DNA of 64,000 nt from Silene conica. Lineage: Eukaryota; Streptophyta; Magnoliopsida; Caryophyllales; Caryophyllaceae. The first letter of the stretch is position 1. Every line of letters begins with the position of its first letter. Positions 10,804 through 22,168 of this stretch are shown piece after piece. The stretch spans positions 2,808,399 through 2,872,398 of the forward strand of contig CM055314.2 of assembly GCA_029255685.2 (NCBI GenBank), given 5' to 3'. Under the pieces are notes generated by a model. The model ran no database searches. It worked only from the letters and a program-made list of their open reading frames with translations, and had not been told where the DNA came from. The translations under genes were made by a program, and so were the position numbers.

Positions 10804-12948
10804 GCTAGTATTAGCAACAATCTCATACCCACCACTTCCTTCTTCATCGTCATCGTCGTCGTCACCCTCATCATCGCTGTCATTATCACTGTCTTTCCCG
10901 GGCGGCCACTGCTGCATCGGGCCGCTGGTGTTATCGGACTTCATAAGCTTGAAAATTGGAGCATTGATATTATTGGTTGATGGGTTGTTGTTGTTGTTGT
11001 AGGTGGGAATGTTGGGATTAATGGTAGTATTCATGTCCATCTTGGTAGTAGTAGTCGTCTTCTCGCGGTAAAGGGCATCTAATTGATCGAAGTAAGGACA
11101 TGTTTTGGAATCCTCAGGACGTTTTTTGTTACTCTCCTTCACCTTCTTGTAGTATTTGTTTATGTTCTCCCATTTTTCCTTGCACCTTTTCGCATTCCGA
11201 TTATATCCCAGGTGTTTCATGGAGCATGAGATCTCCTCCCAAAGCGGGCCTTTTGGCCCGCCTTCTTGGTACTTCTGGTCTAGTTTGCTCCGCAGGTTGA
11301 TCAAGGCATCTATCTCCGCTTTAGGCCACCTCGATGAACTTGGTTGCTGCTCGCTGTCAACCCCCTTAGTCTTCGGGGTGCTAATTGTCTTCGCCACCAC
11401 CAATGCCGGTTGTTGAACTGATGGTGTCACTGATACAATATTTTCATGCACATGGACTTGACTCACCCGTGGTAGTTGTTGTGGCGGTGTTTGTATTGGA
11501 ACAACGGGCTGCGCTTGTGGCGGTGCTTGTATTGGAACAACGGGTGCAAAAGATACAATATTTTCATGCACATGTGGCCGTGGTTGTGGTTGTGGTGGTG
11601 ATTGTGCGACGGTTGTTGTATCGGCCGTAACAACAGGTTGAATTTGGGATTGGATTTCGGCTTGGACTGACAAAGGTAGATCAAGATTATGCTGATCAGA
11701 TATTTTCTTGAGAATTTCGATCAAGGCAGCATCCTTAGCAGCCACCATAGAGCGTTCTCGAACCAGAATTTCATGTTTCCGGTTCAACCGGTCCATCTCT
11801 TGAGCCTTCCAAGTTTCGTCCCGAACCAATCTATCATGTTCCCTTTTCTCAACAACTTCCAAAAACCTCTTTTGCAACTCCTCCTGCTTATTAATCACCT
11901 CATTCATCATCTTCTCAAAAAACCCCTTCCATTTCCGCTTCCTCTTCCTCCTCCCTATCAACTCCTCATCCGATGACGTCGATGACGACGACGAAGGTGT
12001 AGCCGATGGAGATGACCCGTTCTCCATCTCAACCGCACTCGCATGATGCACCGTAGCAAAGTGATGGTGATACGGTTGTGGTTGTTGTTGTTGTTGTTGT
12101 TGTTGTTGTTGCAGTGGTTGCGACATTGGTGGTAAATTAACATGATACTGATGTGGACTTGATGTAACAGTGACGAGACCAGTTGGGGGATTAGTCCCAG
12201 CTGGCATGACCATCGTAACCGGAACCGCGGCCTGCACCGTGGGTTCAGCCCGTGGGTGCGGTGACGACGATGAGTGGTGCTGATCAAATGCTTCTAATTG
12301 ATCAAAAAATCTGTATGTCTTACCTTCTGATTTCCCAACTCGACCATCTTTGGTTCTTTTGTGATACTTGTACACATTCTCGAACTTCTCCTTGCATTTT
12401 TTTGCGTTTCGATGATATCCAAGTTCCGCCATTTTCCTATTATTATTATTATTATTATTATAATTATTTCACTTAATTAATTAATTTCTCCATTCTATAA
12501 ATTTATGTTGCACCAAGAGATATACAAATTTTTTTGTATGAGACGGTTTCACATTTTAGTACATAAAACAAGTTAAGCTAACAAAACTTACAAATGGTAT
12601 GAGACGGTTTCACATGCACGGAAATGGAAATTACCTTGAGATTTCATCCCATAAGGGGCCTTTAAGGGAGGAATCACGAAAAACAGCATCCATATCAGAC
12701 CTTATCTTAAGCAAAGCAATAGTCTCTTGCCTTGGCCACCGGTTACCGCCTGTACTCCGGTCACCTTCAAAGTAATCTCCACCACCACCACCATGTCCTC
12801 CGCCTTTTTCATCATTTCCAATACCACCACTCATAATTGAGGTGGTCCCTACTGTTTCAGTACCGCCACCGCCACCGTCTCCGTGGGCTGAGCTTCCTCC
12901 TTCAGATGAGCTCCCTGGCATTCCACCCCCACTTGAACCCAACATCAT
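10714..12948 (-). CDS. DF1: DF1-like GT-2 family trihelix transcription factor
   Basis: Nuclear DNA-binding protein of the GT-2 clade, which binds GT-elements in promoters. Two coding exons: 12948-12635 and 12436-10714. The intron (12634-12437) has GT and AG ends and splits an Arg codon, giving ISR-KMAELGY. The product is 678 residues. The first trihelix starts at NRWPRQETIALLKIRSDM (about 68-150) and is followed by KSEGKTYRFFDQLEAF. A Gln run and a central charged helix (KWKGFFEKMMNEVINKQEE) follow. The second trihelix starts at SRWPKAEIDALINLRSKLD and ends with RPEDSKTCPYFDQLDALY. The tail has acidic and poly-Asn runs. The first-domain wording is closer to DF1 than to GTL1, so I prefer DF1 (root-hair growth repression in Arabidopsis). 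The start Met opens exon 1, and the upstream leader has TATG and GGAGAT microsatellites. Confidence 0.93.
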
Positions 12949-12997
12949 AGCTAGCTTTTGGAATAAGATTTTATGCTAATTTCAACTTTATTTATGT

Positions 12998-13105
12998 ATG
13001 CCTTTCTTTTATGTATGGATGTATGTATGTGTATGTATGTATGTTTATGTATGTATGTATGATAGAAGAGAGAGATGGAGATGGAGATGGAGATGGAGAA
13101 GATTA
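12998..13105 (+). repeat. Microsatellites in the DF1 leader
   Basis: A run of TATG/TGTA units (about 13005-13060) is followed by GAGATG/GAGATGG hexamers (about 13066-13100). They lie 50-150 bases upstream of the DF1 start codon, so probably in its 5' untranslated region or core promoter. Confidence 0.8.
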
Positions 13106-13239
13106 TTATGGAGAGATGGGAGAGAGAGGTTAATGTGCGCTTTGGAGGGATTAAACTATGGTTTCAACCTTTTCTTTCATGTGGCTTTTAATTACAACTT
13201 CTTATTTGTTTCCTACATAAATACTCTTGGTTAAGCGAG

Positions 13240-14079
13240 ACTAATACATATTATTTCCGTCATTTTTTTAGGTTTGCTTTTGAAACAAAATCCCCACGAG
13301 CAAAAGTTTTGTGCAGCATTCTTGATCCGAGTCTATGTTAAACAGATTTCGAGTCTGTCACCCTCGAGTTGCTGGTTTACCCGATACGCACCAAAGGTAA
13401 AAAAAAAATTACATTAAGGAAAAGAAATAACCTTTTTATACTTAAAAAGAAAATTCAAGTTAATAACTCGAACATTAAATAAGGAAAATATAAAAAAAGA
13501 CCAAACATGATTTTATTATGCAACGGTACTTTATTTAGATTCGTTGTCTTGAAAATGAGTTTGTTGTATTGTACGATGATAATTTATTTTTTGTATTTAA
13601 TACGATGTATAAACTACAGTTTAATTAGTTTCGTCGAATGTATAATGATATAATTTGATTAATAAGGAAAAAAAATCCAAATTTGATATTTATTTTTGTA
13701 AAGGAATAGATGGGAAGAGGTGATAAAAGTAGAAGAGAATTATAATAAAAGAATAAATATAAATAGAATTAAAAGCACGTATAATGATTCCTGATTTGAA
13801 GAAGAAGAAATGGTAAGATATTATAATCTACTTAAAATAATGAGTTGTCTTTCTATCTCTAATTATTAATTATTAATTAATTATTAATTTGGGTGTATAG
13901 ATCTGGCTGTCTGAAATTTTACTTTAAATTTTTTATAATAATAGTGAGGTTTCTTACTTTCTTTTTGCTGTTGGAATCTTTACTCCTCACCTCTCCCTTT
14001 CATTTTTTTTGTAGCTCCTCTCATCACTTTTATCTAGTTTAAAGATTGCCCCTCAAAGTGGCCCACTTTTGTGATGGGT
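13240..14079. other. DF1 upstream region
   Basis: AT-rich with no coding exon. It probably includes the DF1 promoter on the minus strand. No reliable TATA box or transcription start can be chosen by eye. Confidence 0.35.
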
Positions 14080-14240
14080 TGCATCAACAGACGGACATAT
14101 CCGTCGCAAATTTACAACGGGCTAAGTAATACGATATGGTGAGATAAGACAAAAGTAGAATATTTTGGTAGTTTTAAACTGTTTTGTCTTTTCCACCAAC
14201 GTGGATATTATTTGACCCGTCACAGGGGAGACTTGTTGTT
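14080..14240. mobile_element. CCGTCAC-type MITE (GATAAGACAAAAG subtype)
   Basis: The left end ACGGACATATCCGTCGCAAA and right end TTTGACCCGTCACAGGGGAG enclose a core with GATAAGACAAAAGTAGAATA and, further on, AAACTGTTTTGTCTTTTCCA. The same core occurs at 15525-15715, 19555-19725 and 50115-50300, which defines the second subtype. Confidence 0.65.
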
Positions 14241-14698
14241 GGATCAAATCCTTAATATTTTGCTTTCATAAGCTACTTGTTCTAAATTATATTTTCATGA
14301 ATTTAAATATGTAAAGTAGTGTGAATTTAAATTCATATAATTTGGTGTTTCTAATATGATGATGGTAAGTTTGGAGTAGTTGTTTCTTTTTTACAAGTAA
14401 AATATATTTAGACTAGTTAAAACTTTAGTTATGTGTGTCACGCTCATTGCAACTATTTATTATTCAGTTTTTTGTCGACACATTAGAAAACTATTTTTGA
14501 TTACTTATCTAGGAAAACTTTTTTATTAGTTTTACAAGGGTGTGATATATAATCCACAATCCAACAACTCTTTAAACAATTATAATATATTATTCCATTC
14601 GTCTCAATCATTTGTTTTCCTTTTACGGAAATATCTCACAGAAAATAAAAATAAAAATAAAAATAAAAATAAAAGATAAAAGATAAACAAATGAATTA

Positions 14699-15048
14699 GG
14701 CGCTGTTTGGTAAACAGGATATTGAAAGAAATTAGTGAATACCGGCATAATTAATAGGTTGACCAATCAATCTACTATTTTCATGTGTTTGGTAAGCCAC
14801 ATATTATAGCATATTGGTCGAAATCTACTATTTTTGAATATGCTGTTAATAACATCATATTGTATTAACATATCCAATTTATACATAAAATCGTTCTAAT
14901 TATCATGTAATCTGCTATTTACCAAATACTCTTTTTTAATCTGCTAATTTAATCTAATAGTCAAACCTGCTATTAAAATCTACTAACCGTATTATGCTAA
15001 CGTTATCTGCTATTATGAATCTGCTTATAAAGTTTGCCAAACAGGTCG
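14699..15048. mobile_element. Tourist-like MITE
   Basis: The termini are GGCGCTGTTTGGTAAAC and, in reverse complement, CGACCTGTTTGGCAAAC, flanked by TTA (14696-14698 and 15049-15051). The interior from GCATATTGGTCGAAATCTAC onward is nearly identical to the MITE at 47962-48232. Non-coding. The 3-bp duplication indicates mobilisation by a PIF/Harbinger transposase. Confidence 0.85.
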
Positions 15049-15524
15049 TTAGACACAAAAGTCTTATTTTTTGGCCGAATGAAACTATACTAAATTGATG
15101 TTTATCGAGATGGATAAAGTTAAAATAAAATAACGGGGCAAAAGAGTAATGAAATTGTTTTACACTTAATTATTTTTAAGAACATATATAGTTGGCAAAT
15201 TTATAAGATTTGTTTAGAAATAAAAAGAAAGCATAGTGAATTATTGGTGTAGTTTCCTAGTTGAAAAGGAAAAAATTATTGAGGCAGTTTGAAATAAATG
15301 AGATGCAAAAGTTTGTGAAAATAAGTGGTTCTTAAAAATTGGTAAGATGTGAAAGTGAGGATTATTATTAATTGGAAGTAACAGCTGCAGATAGCGACAC
15401 TGGGGATAATAAGTTGGTTTTTGTCTGTCCAGCTAAAAATAGTTAAAAGCCGGCTTATGTAGGTCACCTTCACTTTTGGGACTTCATGGTAAATCATGGA
15501 CACTATTTTCCTAATAACAAATTC

Positions 15525-15715
15525 CGATCGAAAACGGACATATTCGTCATAAGCTGAAGACGGAAGACGAGTTAAGTAATCCCGAAGTGGTTATAAAAGA
15601 CAAAAGCATAATGTTACTCTTTGGACAATTTCATTTTGTCTTATCTATCAACGTAAATATTACTTAAACCGACTTTAACTTGTTACGGATATATCAGTCT
15701 TCAATGAGACTTACT
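15525..15715. mobile_element. CCGTCAC-type MITE (GATAAGACAAAAG subtype)
   Basis: ACGGACATATTCGTCATAAG on the left, a core with AAAGACAAAAGCATAATG and TTTCATTTTGTCTTATC, and ACTTGTTACGGATATATCAG on the right. Confidence 0.55.
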
Positions 15716-15904
15716 GCTCCTATTATTATTTGTGTAAATTATACTTAGGTCTTAGTGTCTCTGTGTGTGTTACCACTTCATGTCATTTTGTTTAACTAAA
15801 GTTTGTACACAATCATTTCAAGGATGTGAAGTACTCTATTTTACTAATCCAACTTGATACATTTTAATATTAATCATTTATCTCCTATCTTAAGACGGTC
15901 GTAT

Positions 15905-16260
15905 TTATTTAGACTAGACTTGGACGAGGGTTGGGATAGCTTAACCCTAATGCGGGTCGGACTCCTTAATATATAATTATATACAAGCCTTGAATGGGCC
16001 CTTGGATGTGGCAAGTCCGGCGGAATAGACGAGGCTTGCCACCTCTTTGACCCAAGCTCAACTCAGCTATGGAAATGGGCGGGCTTTTGGTGGGCCGGAT
16101 GAAGTAAACTGTCTTTTTTTGCGGGATTTTAGCTAGGGGGTCGGGCTTGGTAAATTTAAACTGTCACTGCCCAGGAGAGGGGATGAGCAGCGACCTCATT
16201 TTGAACCGGTGAGGCGGTACAAGCCCGGTCGGCTTATGCTTTGGCCATATCTAGTCTTAA
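15905..16260. mobile_element. Possible hAT-like non-autonomous element
   Basis: Inverted ends CTAGACTTGGAC and, in reverse complement, CTAGATATGGCC surround a GC-richer core (GCGGGTCGG, GGGCGGGCTTTTGG, AAGCCCGGTCGG). The composition and ends resemble the other GC-rich hAT-like elements here. A target-site duplication was not found. Confidence 0.4.
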
Positions 16261-16548
16261 GTACAAAACGAGTCATATATTACTTAAATAAATGAATGAG
16301 AGAAGAGTTGGCCATTTTCTAAATATTTTGTTTTTCTATATTCATCTATTCAACCACAAATAGGATTCTATACCCAGGTGTATACAAGTATGGTACATCA
16401 GACACACCTCATATATAATTTTCTAATTTTCTATTAGAGCCCAATAAAAAAACAAATATTTAATTATCAATCAACGTAAACAGTTTCTTAATTCTCTCTT
16501 GACGACAGTCACAACAAATTCCTCTCCCACCAAAATTTGATTCGAAGA

Positions 16549-16677
16549 TGACGGAAGGGAAGCGATTGGTATGTTCAACAAGGCGGAAAAAAGCATCGAA
16601 TAATATTTCGGTGAACGAGAAGCAATTTGCATCGACATCAAGAAGGAAAAACGCATCAAACATTACTAATTTGAGGT
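16549..16677 (+). other. Short open exon-like segment, not identified
   Basis: An ATG at 16549 opens 43 codons that run straight into a GTAAAT donor after AATTTGAG. The peptide is basic and contains an internal repeat (RRKKASNNIS, then RRKNASNITN). It looks like a first exon, but no downstream exon was found in the AT-rich array that follows. It may be a captured gene fragment or chance. Confidence 0.25.
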
Positions 16678-16929
16678 AAATTTTTACACCAATCATAACC
16701 CTAATGAATATTTACATTAAATAACCCTAATGAACATTTAGGGTAAATTTCTGACCCCGAAGCACTTAACAAATGAATATTACGATAAGCTTCATAAGCA
16801 TCATTCTCTGAAACAACTTTAAGTCCAATCAATTCTGATTGTTCAGATTCAATCCATGCATTTGTGGTACAAGGAAGCACATTAAGTACTCATTAAAATT
16901 TGATGATATATGGACACCTAAAATTGCGA

Positions 16930-17525
16930 GCTATTACGATAAGAATATGATCTAACGTAAAAAGAATACAAGCTAATATAAAAAGAATACGAGTTAATAT
17001 TAAAAGAATACGAGCTAATATAAAAAATAACGAGTTATTAAAATAAGAATATGAGCTATGTATCTAAGAATACAAACTATTAATATAAAAATACGAGCTA
17101 TTAAGATAAGAATACGAGCTATTAATATAAGAATACGAGTTAATGTAAACAAAATACGAGTTTAAGAAAATCACGAACTAAAAAATACGAGCACAAAAAA
17201 ATACAAGTTATTACCCTAAGAATACGAGTTAATATAAAAAAAATACGAGCTAATATTAAAAGAATACGAGCTAATATAAAAAAAAAAGTTATTAGGATAA
17301 GAATACGAGTTATTAATATAAAAATATGAGTTATTAAGATAAAAATACGAGATGTTAATATAAGAATACGAGTTTTTATTATAAAAATACGAGCTATTAA
17401 TATAAGAATACAAGGTAATGTAAAAAGAATGGACTAATAAAATAAAAATATGAGTTATTAAGATAAGAATATGAGCTAGTATAAAAATTATTTGAGATAA
17501 TCTAAACAGAATACGAGTATTATTC
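16930..17525 (+). repeat. Degenerate AT-rich tandem array (AAGAATACGAG units)
   Basis: About 30 copies of AAGAATACGAGYTA joined by TTAATATA or ATATAAAA spacers, spaced roughly 18-25 bases. Unit length and spacer vary, so this is an old irregular minisatellite. Read on the other strand it gives a Tyr/Ser/Asn-rich open frame with no meaning as a protein. Confidence 0.8.
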
Positions 17526-18660
17526 GGGTAATAATTACCCATTCTTCACCAATCTCCTCTAATTTCTTCTTGTTTTAGACTTTATTATTCAAGTAATAAT
17601 TACCCCGTCCCAAGCGCGTCCTAAAAGTGAGTATTTTCAGCTGAGGTTTTGAAGGATTTGTAGATGGTTTTGGTTTAGGGAGTAAGTAACGATCTCAAAT
17701 GAAGTGGAACGGTAGAAGTGGTCCATTGGTCCAAGCCCATTGACTCTACCTATTTTAGCCATTTTTTCGAAGGGTTTGGGCTTCTTTTTTCGCATTAAAA
17801 ACTTTAGGATTATTTTATGCGAATAAGTCATCTAATAGATTTTATGCAAATATCACTTCATTGTATCAATAATTTCAACTAAATGTATCATACTCAGCGT
17901 TCTTTCCATAACAGGCTAAGGAGACGGACAACCTAAATAACAGGTCATCCTTGTCATTTTCAGGTTAAAACCAACGAACACTATATCATAGCGCTTTAGA
18001 CAACCCCATAAATTCCGAGAAAAAAGAGAGTTAACGAGTGAAATTATGCTACTGATTATTACGGTTTTAAGTCATCGTTTAAATTAAAAAATTCGAGATG
18101 ACAAAGTAACAAGAGTGGAAATTGGGAAATATAAATTAGTAAATTACAATAAAAGTACCATTGGTGATAATTGATTTGGTAGAATTATTTTTTAGTGTAA
18201 TATTGATGAATAATAAAGAGATGAGAGAAGTTGAAGAAATATAAAAAAAGGAAGAAAATTAGTCGACAACTAAATAAAAAGAAGAGAGAACGTTATTGAG
18301 ATAACAAGTTATAAGTTTAAGTAAGTTTGTTACGGGAAAAAGTGTGGATATGATGGATCTAATTAGAATTATTGATAGGATGAAGTGATATTTATAGGAC
18401 ACCTATATGATAAATTATTCTCATTAATCCAAAAGTATATGGGTCGACCCAAAAAGGTCAAAGTATTTTTTAGCCAGGTTTGGGCCAAGCGTTCGACCTG
18501 ACCCAGCCGCATTAACTAATACTAATACTAATACTCGCTATGTACCATACCAATTGAACACTTACCATAAATGGACGTATCACACAAAAGGTAACATTCC
18601 TCATTTGACCCATAATATTACCAAGTTATCGGTTATCATTATATCCATTTGATATTTACA
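17526..18660. other. Intergenic sequence, nothing recognised
   Basis: No coding exon, RNA gene or element end could be supported. A short GC-richer piece (18440-18510, GGTCGACCCAAAAAGGTC) resembles the GC-rich hAT interiors elsewhere in the window. Confidence 0.35.
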
Positions 18661-18665
18661 CAAAA

Positions 18666-19103
18666 CTAGTTTCACGCCCGTGCAAAAAATGCACGGGTTT
18701 AAAGTGAAAAAAAAGGTGAATATATATTTAATAAAAAAAATATAATTTTAGTATCGCAAGTATATCGATCTAAAAAATAAAAAGAATTTATACACTATCA
18801 TTAATCGTGTTAAATATGATCATTTGGATATATATCGGACTGTTGTATATCGTATTTTTTCGTATTTTATCTTGTTTGGTATCTTAATTTGAATTTGATT
18901 TGATTGGAAAATATAATGCAATCGATTATGTAATTAGGAATGAGCAAAGATTAGAATACGTAATTAGGGATGAGTAAAGTCGGAATTAGTTGTGAATATA
19001 GGAGAGGGGAAATTAAATCAATGTAAAGATAGTGGGCACATAGCTTCCTTATTTTCAGGAACCAATGAGAAGCCCCTAAAATCTACTCCTTTATAGAGTT
19101 AGA
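18666..19103 (-). mobile_element. Short non-autonomous Helitron
   Basis: Read on the minus strand, the element begins at 19103 with TCTAACTCTATAAAGGAG after an A. It ends with the hairpin CCCGTGCATTTTTTGCACGGG, eight bases and CTAG, followed by T. These are the expected Helitron 5' TC, 3' palindrome and CTRR end with A/T insertion. At 438 bp it has no Rep/helicase, so it depends on another copy. Confidence 0.75.
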
Positions 19104-19554
19104 TGTCACTACATACCCTATATATAAACCCACAATTACGTACCTCTCCTATTTTTTCTTCCTTACCCTTACTTTTCCCCATTTCCTTAAATACTCTATT
19201 TTTCCTTATGTTACCTTTGATGTGATACGGATGGAGTATTTCATTATATTTTGTACAAATTTATAAACTAAGCACTTCCCCAATTTACTAAAATCTCCTC
19301 TTTTCTTTTGGACGTAAAAAGAAAGAAAGGAGAAGAAAAGAATAAAGTATTGTACGTAGTAAATTTATATGAGAGAGAAAATAATAAATAATAAATAATG
19401 AATAAAGTACTAGAAATTGTGTACTTTTTAGCAAAATGATTTCAATAAAAAAATGAGTTGAACATACTAAAAAGGAAAAGGAGAGAAGATAATCATATTT
19501 TAGTGAAAAATATATTACAGAATTGGAGGGAATATGTTTTTAAGCACAATTTTT

Positions 19555-19725
19555 CATTTGTGATGGGCATGTTCGTAATTCGCCGCAAGTTTGCGATGGC
19601 GAAGCAATACCCATATAGGGTAGATAAGACAAAAGTAAGTATTTAGGAAGTAGCAAATTGTTTTGTCTTATTCACTCGTCGCAAGCTTGTGACGGATCAC
19701 AAGGGAGACTTGCTGGTTTTTAAGT
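19555..19725. mobile_element. CCGTCAC-type MITE (GATAAGACAAAAG subtype)
   Basis: CATTTGTGATGGGCATGTTC on the left, AGATAAGACAAAAGTAAG and AATTGTTTTGTCTTATTC in the core, GCAAGCTTGTGACGGATCAC on the right. Confidence 0.6.
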
Positions 19726-19739
19726 TATAATTATAGGTG

Positions 19740-19910
19740 TTAAGCAACTTAAGATAAGGTTATTGGTAGTTTTGAAACAAGATTTTGATAAGTCTTAAGA
19801 CAAGGCTCATTCAAGACTATCAATAATTTATCAAAATCTTAAATTGAGTCTTGAAAAACCAAGACTCACTTAACTTTGAGTGAGCCTTGACCTTACATTT
19901 AAAAGAAAAT
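19740..19910. repeat. Imperfect fold-back sequence
   Basis: TAAGTCTTAAGACAAGGCTC and later inverted pieces (AAATTGAGTCTTGAAAAACC, GTGAGCCTTGACCTTA) can pair over about 150 bases. It may be a decayed MITE. No duplication was seen. Confidence 0.35.
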
Positions 19911-20279
19911 TATTCAATGAGTATATATCATGTGTCATTTATTTTTGTAAAAAAAAGAGAGGTGATGTACAAAAGTAGTTTGATGAATAATGAATAAAGT
20001 CTAAAGTGAATTCGGGGTAAGTTTAAACAATAAAAAAATAATAAAAATTATTAAAAGACTAATGTGACAAAGTTTTAAAAACATTAAAGTGTTTTGGGAA
20101 AAATCTTGCCCTTTAACATCTTTTGTAAGTCATATGTTTAGGGCCAAAAAAACCCATCTAAGCTCAATAATCTGACTTAGCCAATAAAGATCGGATTTGG
20201 GCTCGCAAAACAGGTCCACGCATTTGGCTTGGGACAGCCCACACATATGGGCCATTTATTGCTTTGGGGATGATAAAAG

Positions 20280-21000
20280 TGGAAAAAACTGTCACAAGCT
20301 TAACACGGATAATGCTCATCTCACATTATGCAAGTAGCACAATTCATGAGGTGATCCATTTCTTCCCAATAGGAATGTTAGTGGATCGGGTTCGGGTCGG
20401 GTGAAGCCTCATCCGTTATCCATCCGTCCCTTTAAAATCTCATCCAACCCGTCCGTCATCCGTGAAACATATCATCCGTCGTCCGTCCATCCATCGTCCA
20501 TGGATGAAACGGGTGGATTCGGTGATAAACGGATGTTGTGTACTTATATGTTTCAAATTATAAAAAGTGAAAGATTTTTTTTTCTATAAAAAATAATGTT
20601 GATACTTATTTTAAATGAACTTTTTAATGGGTAGTTTCAAAAAAAAAAAATTTTGAGAATAGAAATATTTGAATATTTTATATGAATTATATCTTAATAA
20701 TGTATCATATTGTTAAAAAAATTAAACAAAAAGTAATTAAATGGGATCATGGATGGATGGCGGGTGAAATTTCTTCATCCAACCCATCCGACATCCGTCA
20801 TCCGTTTCATCCGTTATCCATCCATCATCCATTTAAGTCAGGTTTTCATCCGTCTTTTAAAATCGGGTGGACCGGGTTTTAATCGGGTGCGGGTGAAATT
20901 GACATCCCTACTTCCCACTTGATTTTCCACTTGATTTTTTGTGAGAGAAGTTTATCTGTTTTAAAATTGTGACGGATATTATCTATCACAAGCAAGAGTC
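20280..21000. mobile_element. CCGTCAC-type MITE, third subtype, split by a hAT-like element
   Basis: The outer element starts near ACTGTCACAAGCTTAACACG and ends near GTGACGGATATTATCTATCA. Its two halves are separated by the insert at 20370-20910. The intact layout can be seen in the sister copy at 54165-54345, which shares GATCCAT and CCCACTTG motifs. Confidence 0.55.
20370..20910. mobile_element. hAT-like non-autonomous element inserted in a MITE
   Basis: The termini are TAGGAATGTTAGTGG and, in reverse complement, TAGGGATGTCAATTTC. Flanking 8-mers are CTTCCCAA (20362-20369) and CTTCCCAC (20911-20918), one mismatch, as expected for a hAT duplication. The interior repeats CATCCGT/CATCCAT and GGGTGAA motifs. 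Non-coding, 541 bp. Confidence 0.7.
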
Positions 21001-21096
21001 TATGAAAATCTATAGTGATATTTTAACGACTATGGGGGAGATATTATGTTTCTCTACTTATACGCGGTTTGTCATGTTGAGCACGCACTAGTCATC

Positions 21097-21312
21097 AGTA
21101 CGATGTAGTTAGAGACTTAGAGTTCAAGCGATTATGTAAAATTCACAAACAACTTCCACGTATCGCTCTAGGGTCATGTAGGTAAAATTGTGTTTCTATA
21201 AGTAGTTGTGCTTACAATATATACAATTACAAATTCTCATTGAAGACGTCACTTTTAACAATTATATTATTTACCAGTCAACAGTACGATGTAGTTAGAG
21301 TTCAAGCGATTT
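21097..21312. repeat. Direct repeat pair
   Basis: CAGTACGATGTAGTTAGAG followed by AGTTCAAGCGAT occurs at about 21097-21132 and 21283-21312. The first copy has a six-base insertion. Origin unknown. Confidence 0.6.
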
Positions 21313-21639
21313 GTCTATTTTTTAAAATTTCCGTGAGAGACATCGCTAATAAAAGAAATATAATTTCAAGCATTATCATTGGCTGTTTATTTTTATAAAG
21401 GAATTTGATTACACAAAAACTTGTATAAGACCGTCGCACGTACGACCAGTTGAAAAGTGACCACATTGTGATAAGTAGTGACCACTTTTGAGTAAATACT
21501 GACCACCTTTTTTAAAAAAAAATGGCCTATTTTTCAAAGGTGGTCACTTTTTATCAAAAAGTGGTCACATTTTTCCACAAAATAGTCACATTTTGTAAAA
21601 AACACGGGTAAGACCGTCGTACAGGAGAACTATTGGATT

Positions 21640-22100
21640 GATTAATATTAATGTAGGTCCCCATGATCCTCAAACTAATTAATTACTCTCTTTCTTCCTT
21701 TCATCTTCCTATTAATTCAATAATTCTTTACTTATTAATTCAATAAATTGTAAAATTAATTAACTTTTAAAAATCATTAAATTTAATTAACTTTTATTTT
21801 TAAAAAACGGACAAGTAAATAGCCGAGAGAATGCACTGAGATAATTGTCACTATTGTTCATCGTATAACGAGTATTATTCACTGTATAATTACCATTTTT
21901 TTTAATCACATGTTTACCTCTACAACAAAGATAAACAGCAAAATAAAAAATTTATATAAATAAAGTTGAAAAACGAATAGCAAAATTTTCTAAAGGTATT
22001 ATATTTTGAACACATTTTTTTTTATTTATTCACCTTCTTTATTGATTTTTCAATTTAATAAAATTAAACCCGTGCATTTTTTGCACGGGCGTAAAACTAG
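21640..22100 (+). mobile_element. Helitron 3' end; 5' limit uncertain
   Basis: The end has the hairpin CCCGTGCATTTTTTGCACGGG, then CGTAAAA and CTAG at 22097-22100, followed by T. The hairpin is the same as that of the Helitron at 18666-19103, but in the opposite orientation. The left boundary given is a guess, since no convincing A|TC start was picked. Confidence 0.55.
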
Positions 22101-22168
22101 TTTTTGTTAAAGGTAAACAAATAATTGCATTGGTGGGAGTAATCTTAAACTCTTTATCAATTATCTTA

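Noticed and set aside
11463-12287. Overlapping open frames opposite and shifted to DF1 exon 2, rich in His, Asn and Arg
   Set aside because: They are shadow frames created by the Gln/Asn/Pro-rich low-complexity coding sequence of DF1.
17216-17542. Tyr/Ser/Asn-repeat open frame on the minus strand
   Set aside because: It is produced by the AAGAATACGAG tandem array. It has no start context and no protein family.
18666-22100. Single 3.4-kb transposon with long terminal inverted repeats
   Set aside because: The inverted ends are Helitron 3' hairpins followed by CTAG|T. The left one has its own 5' end at 19103, so two elements are more likely.
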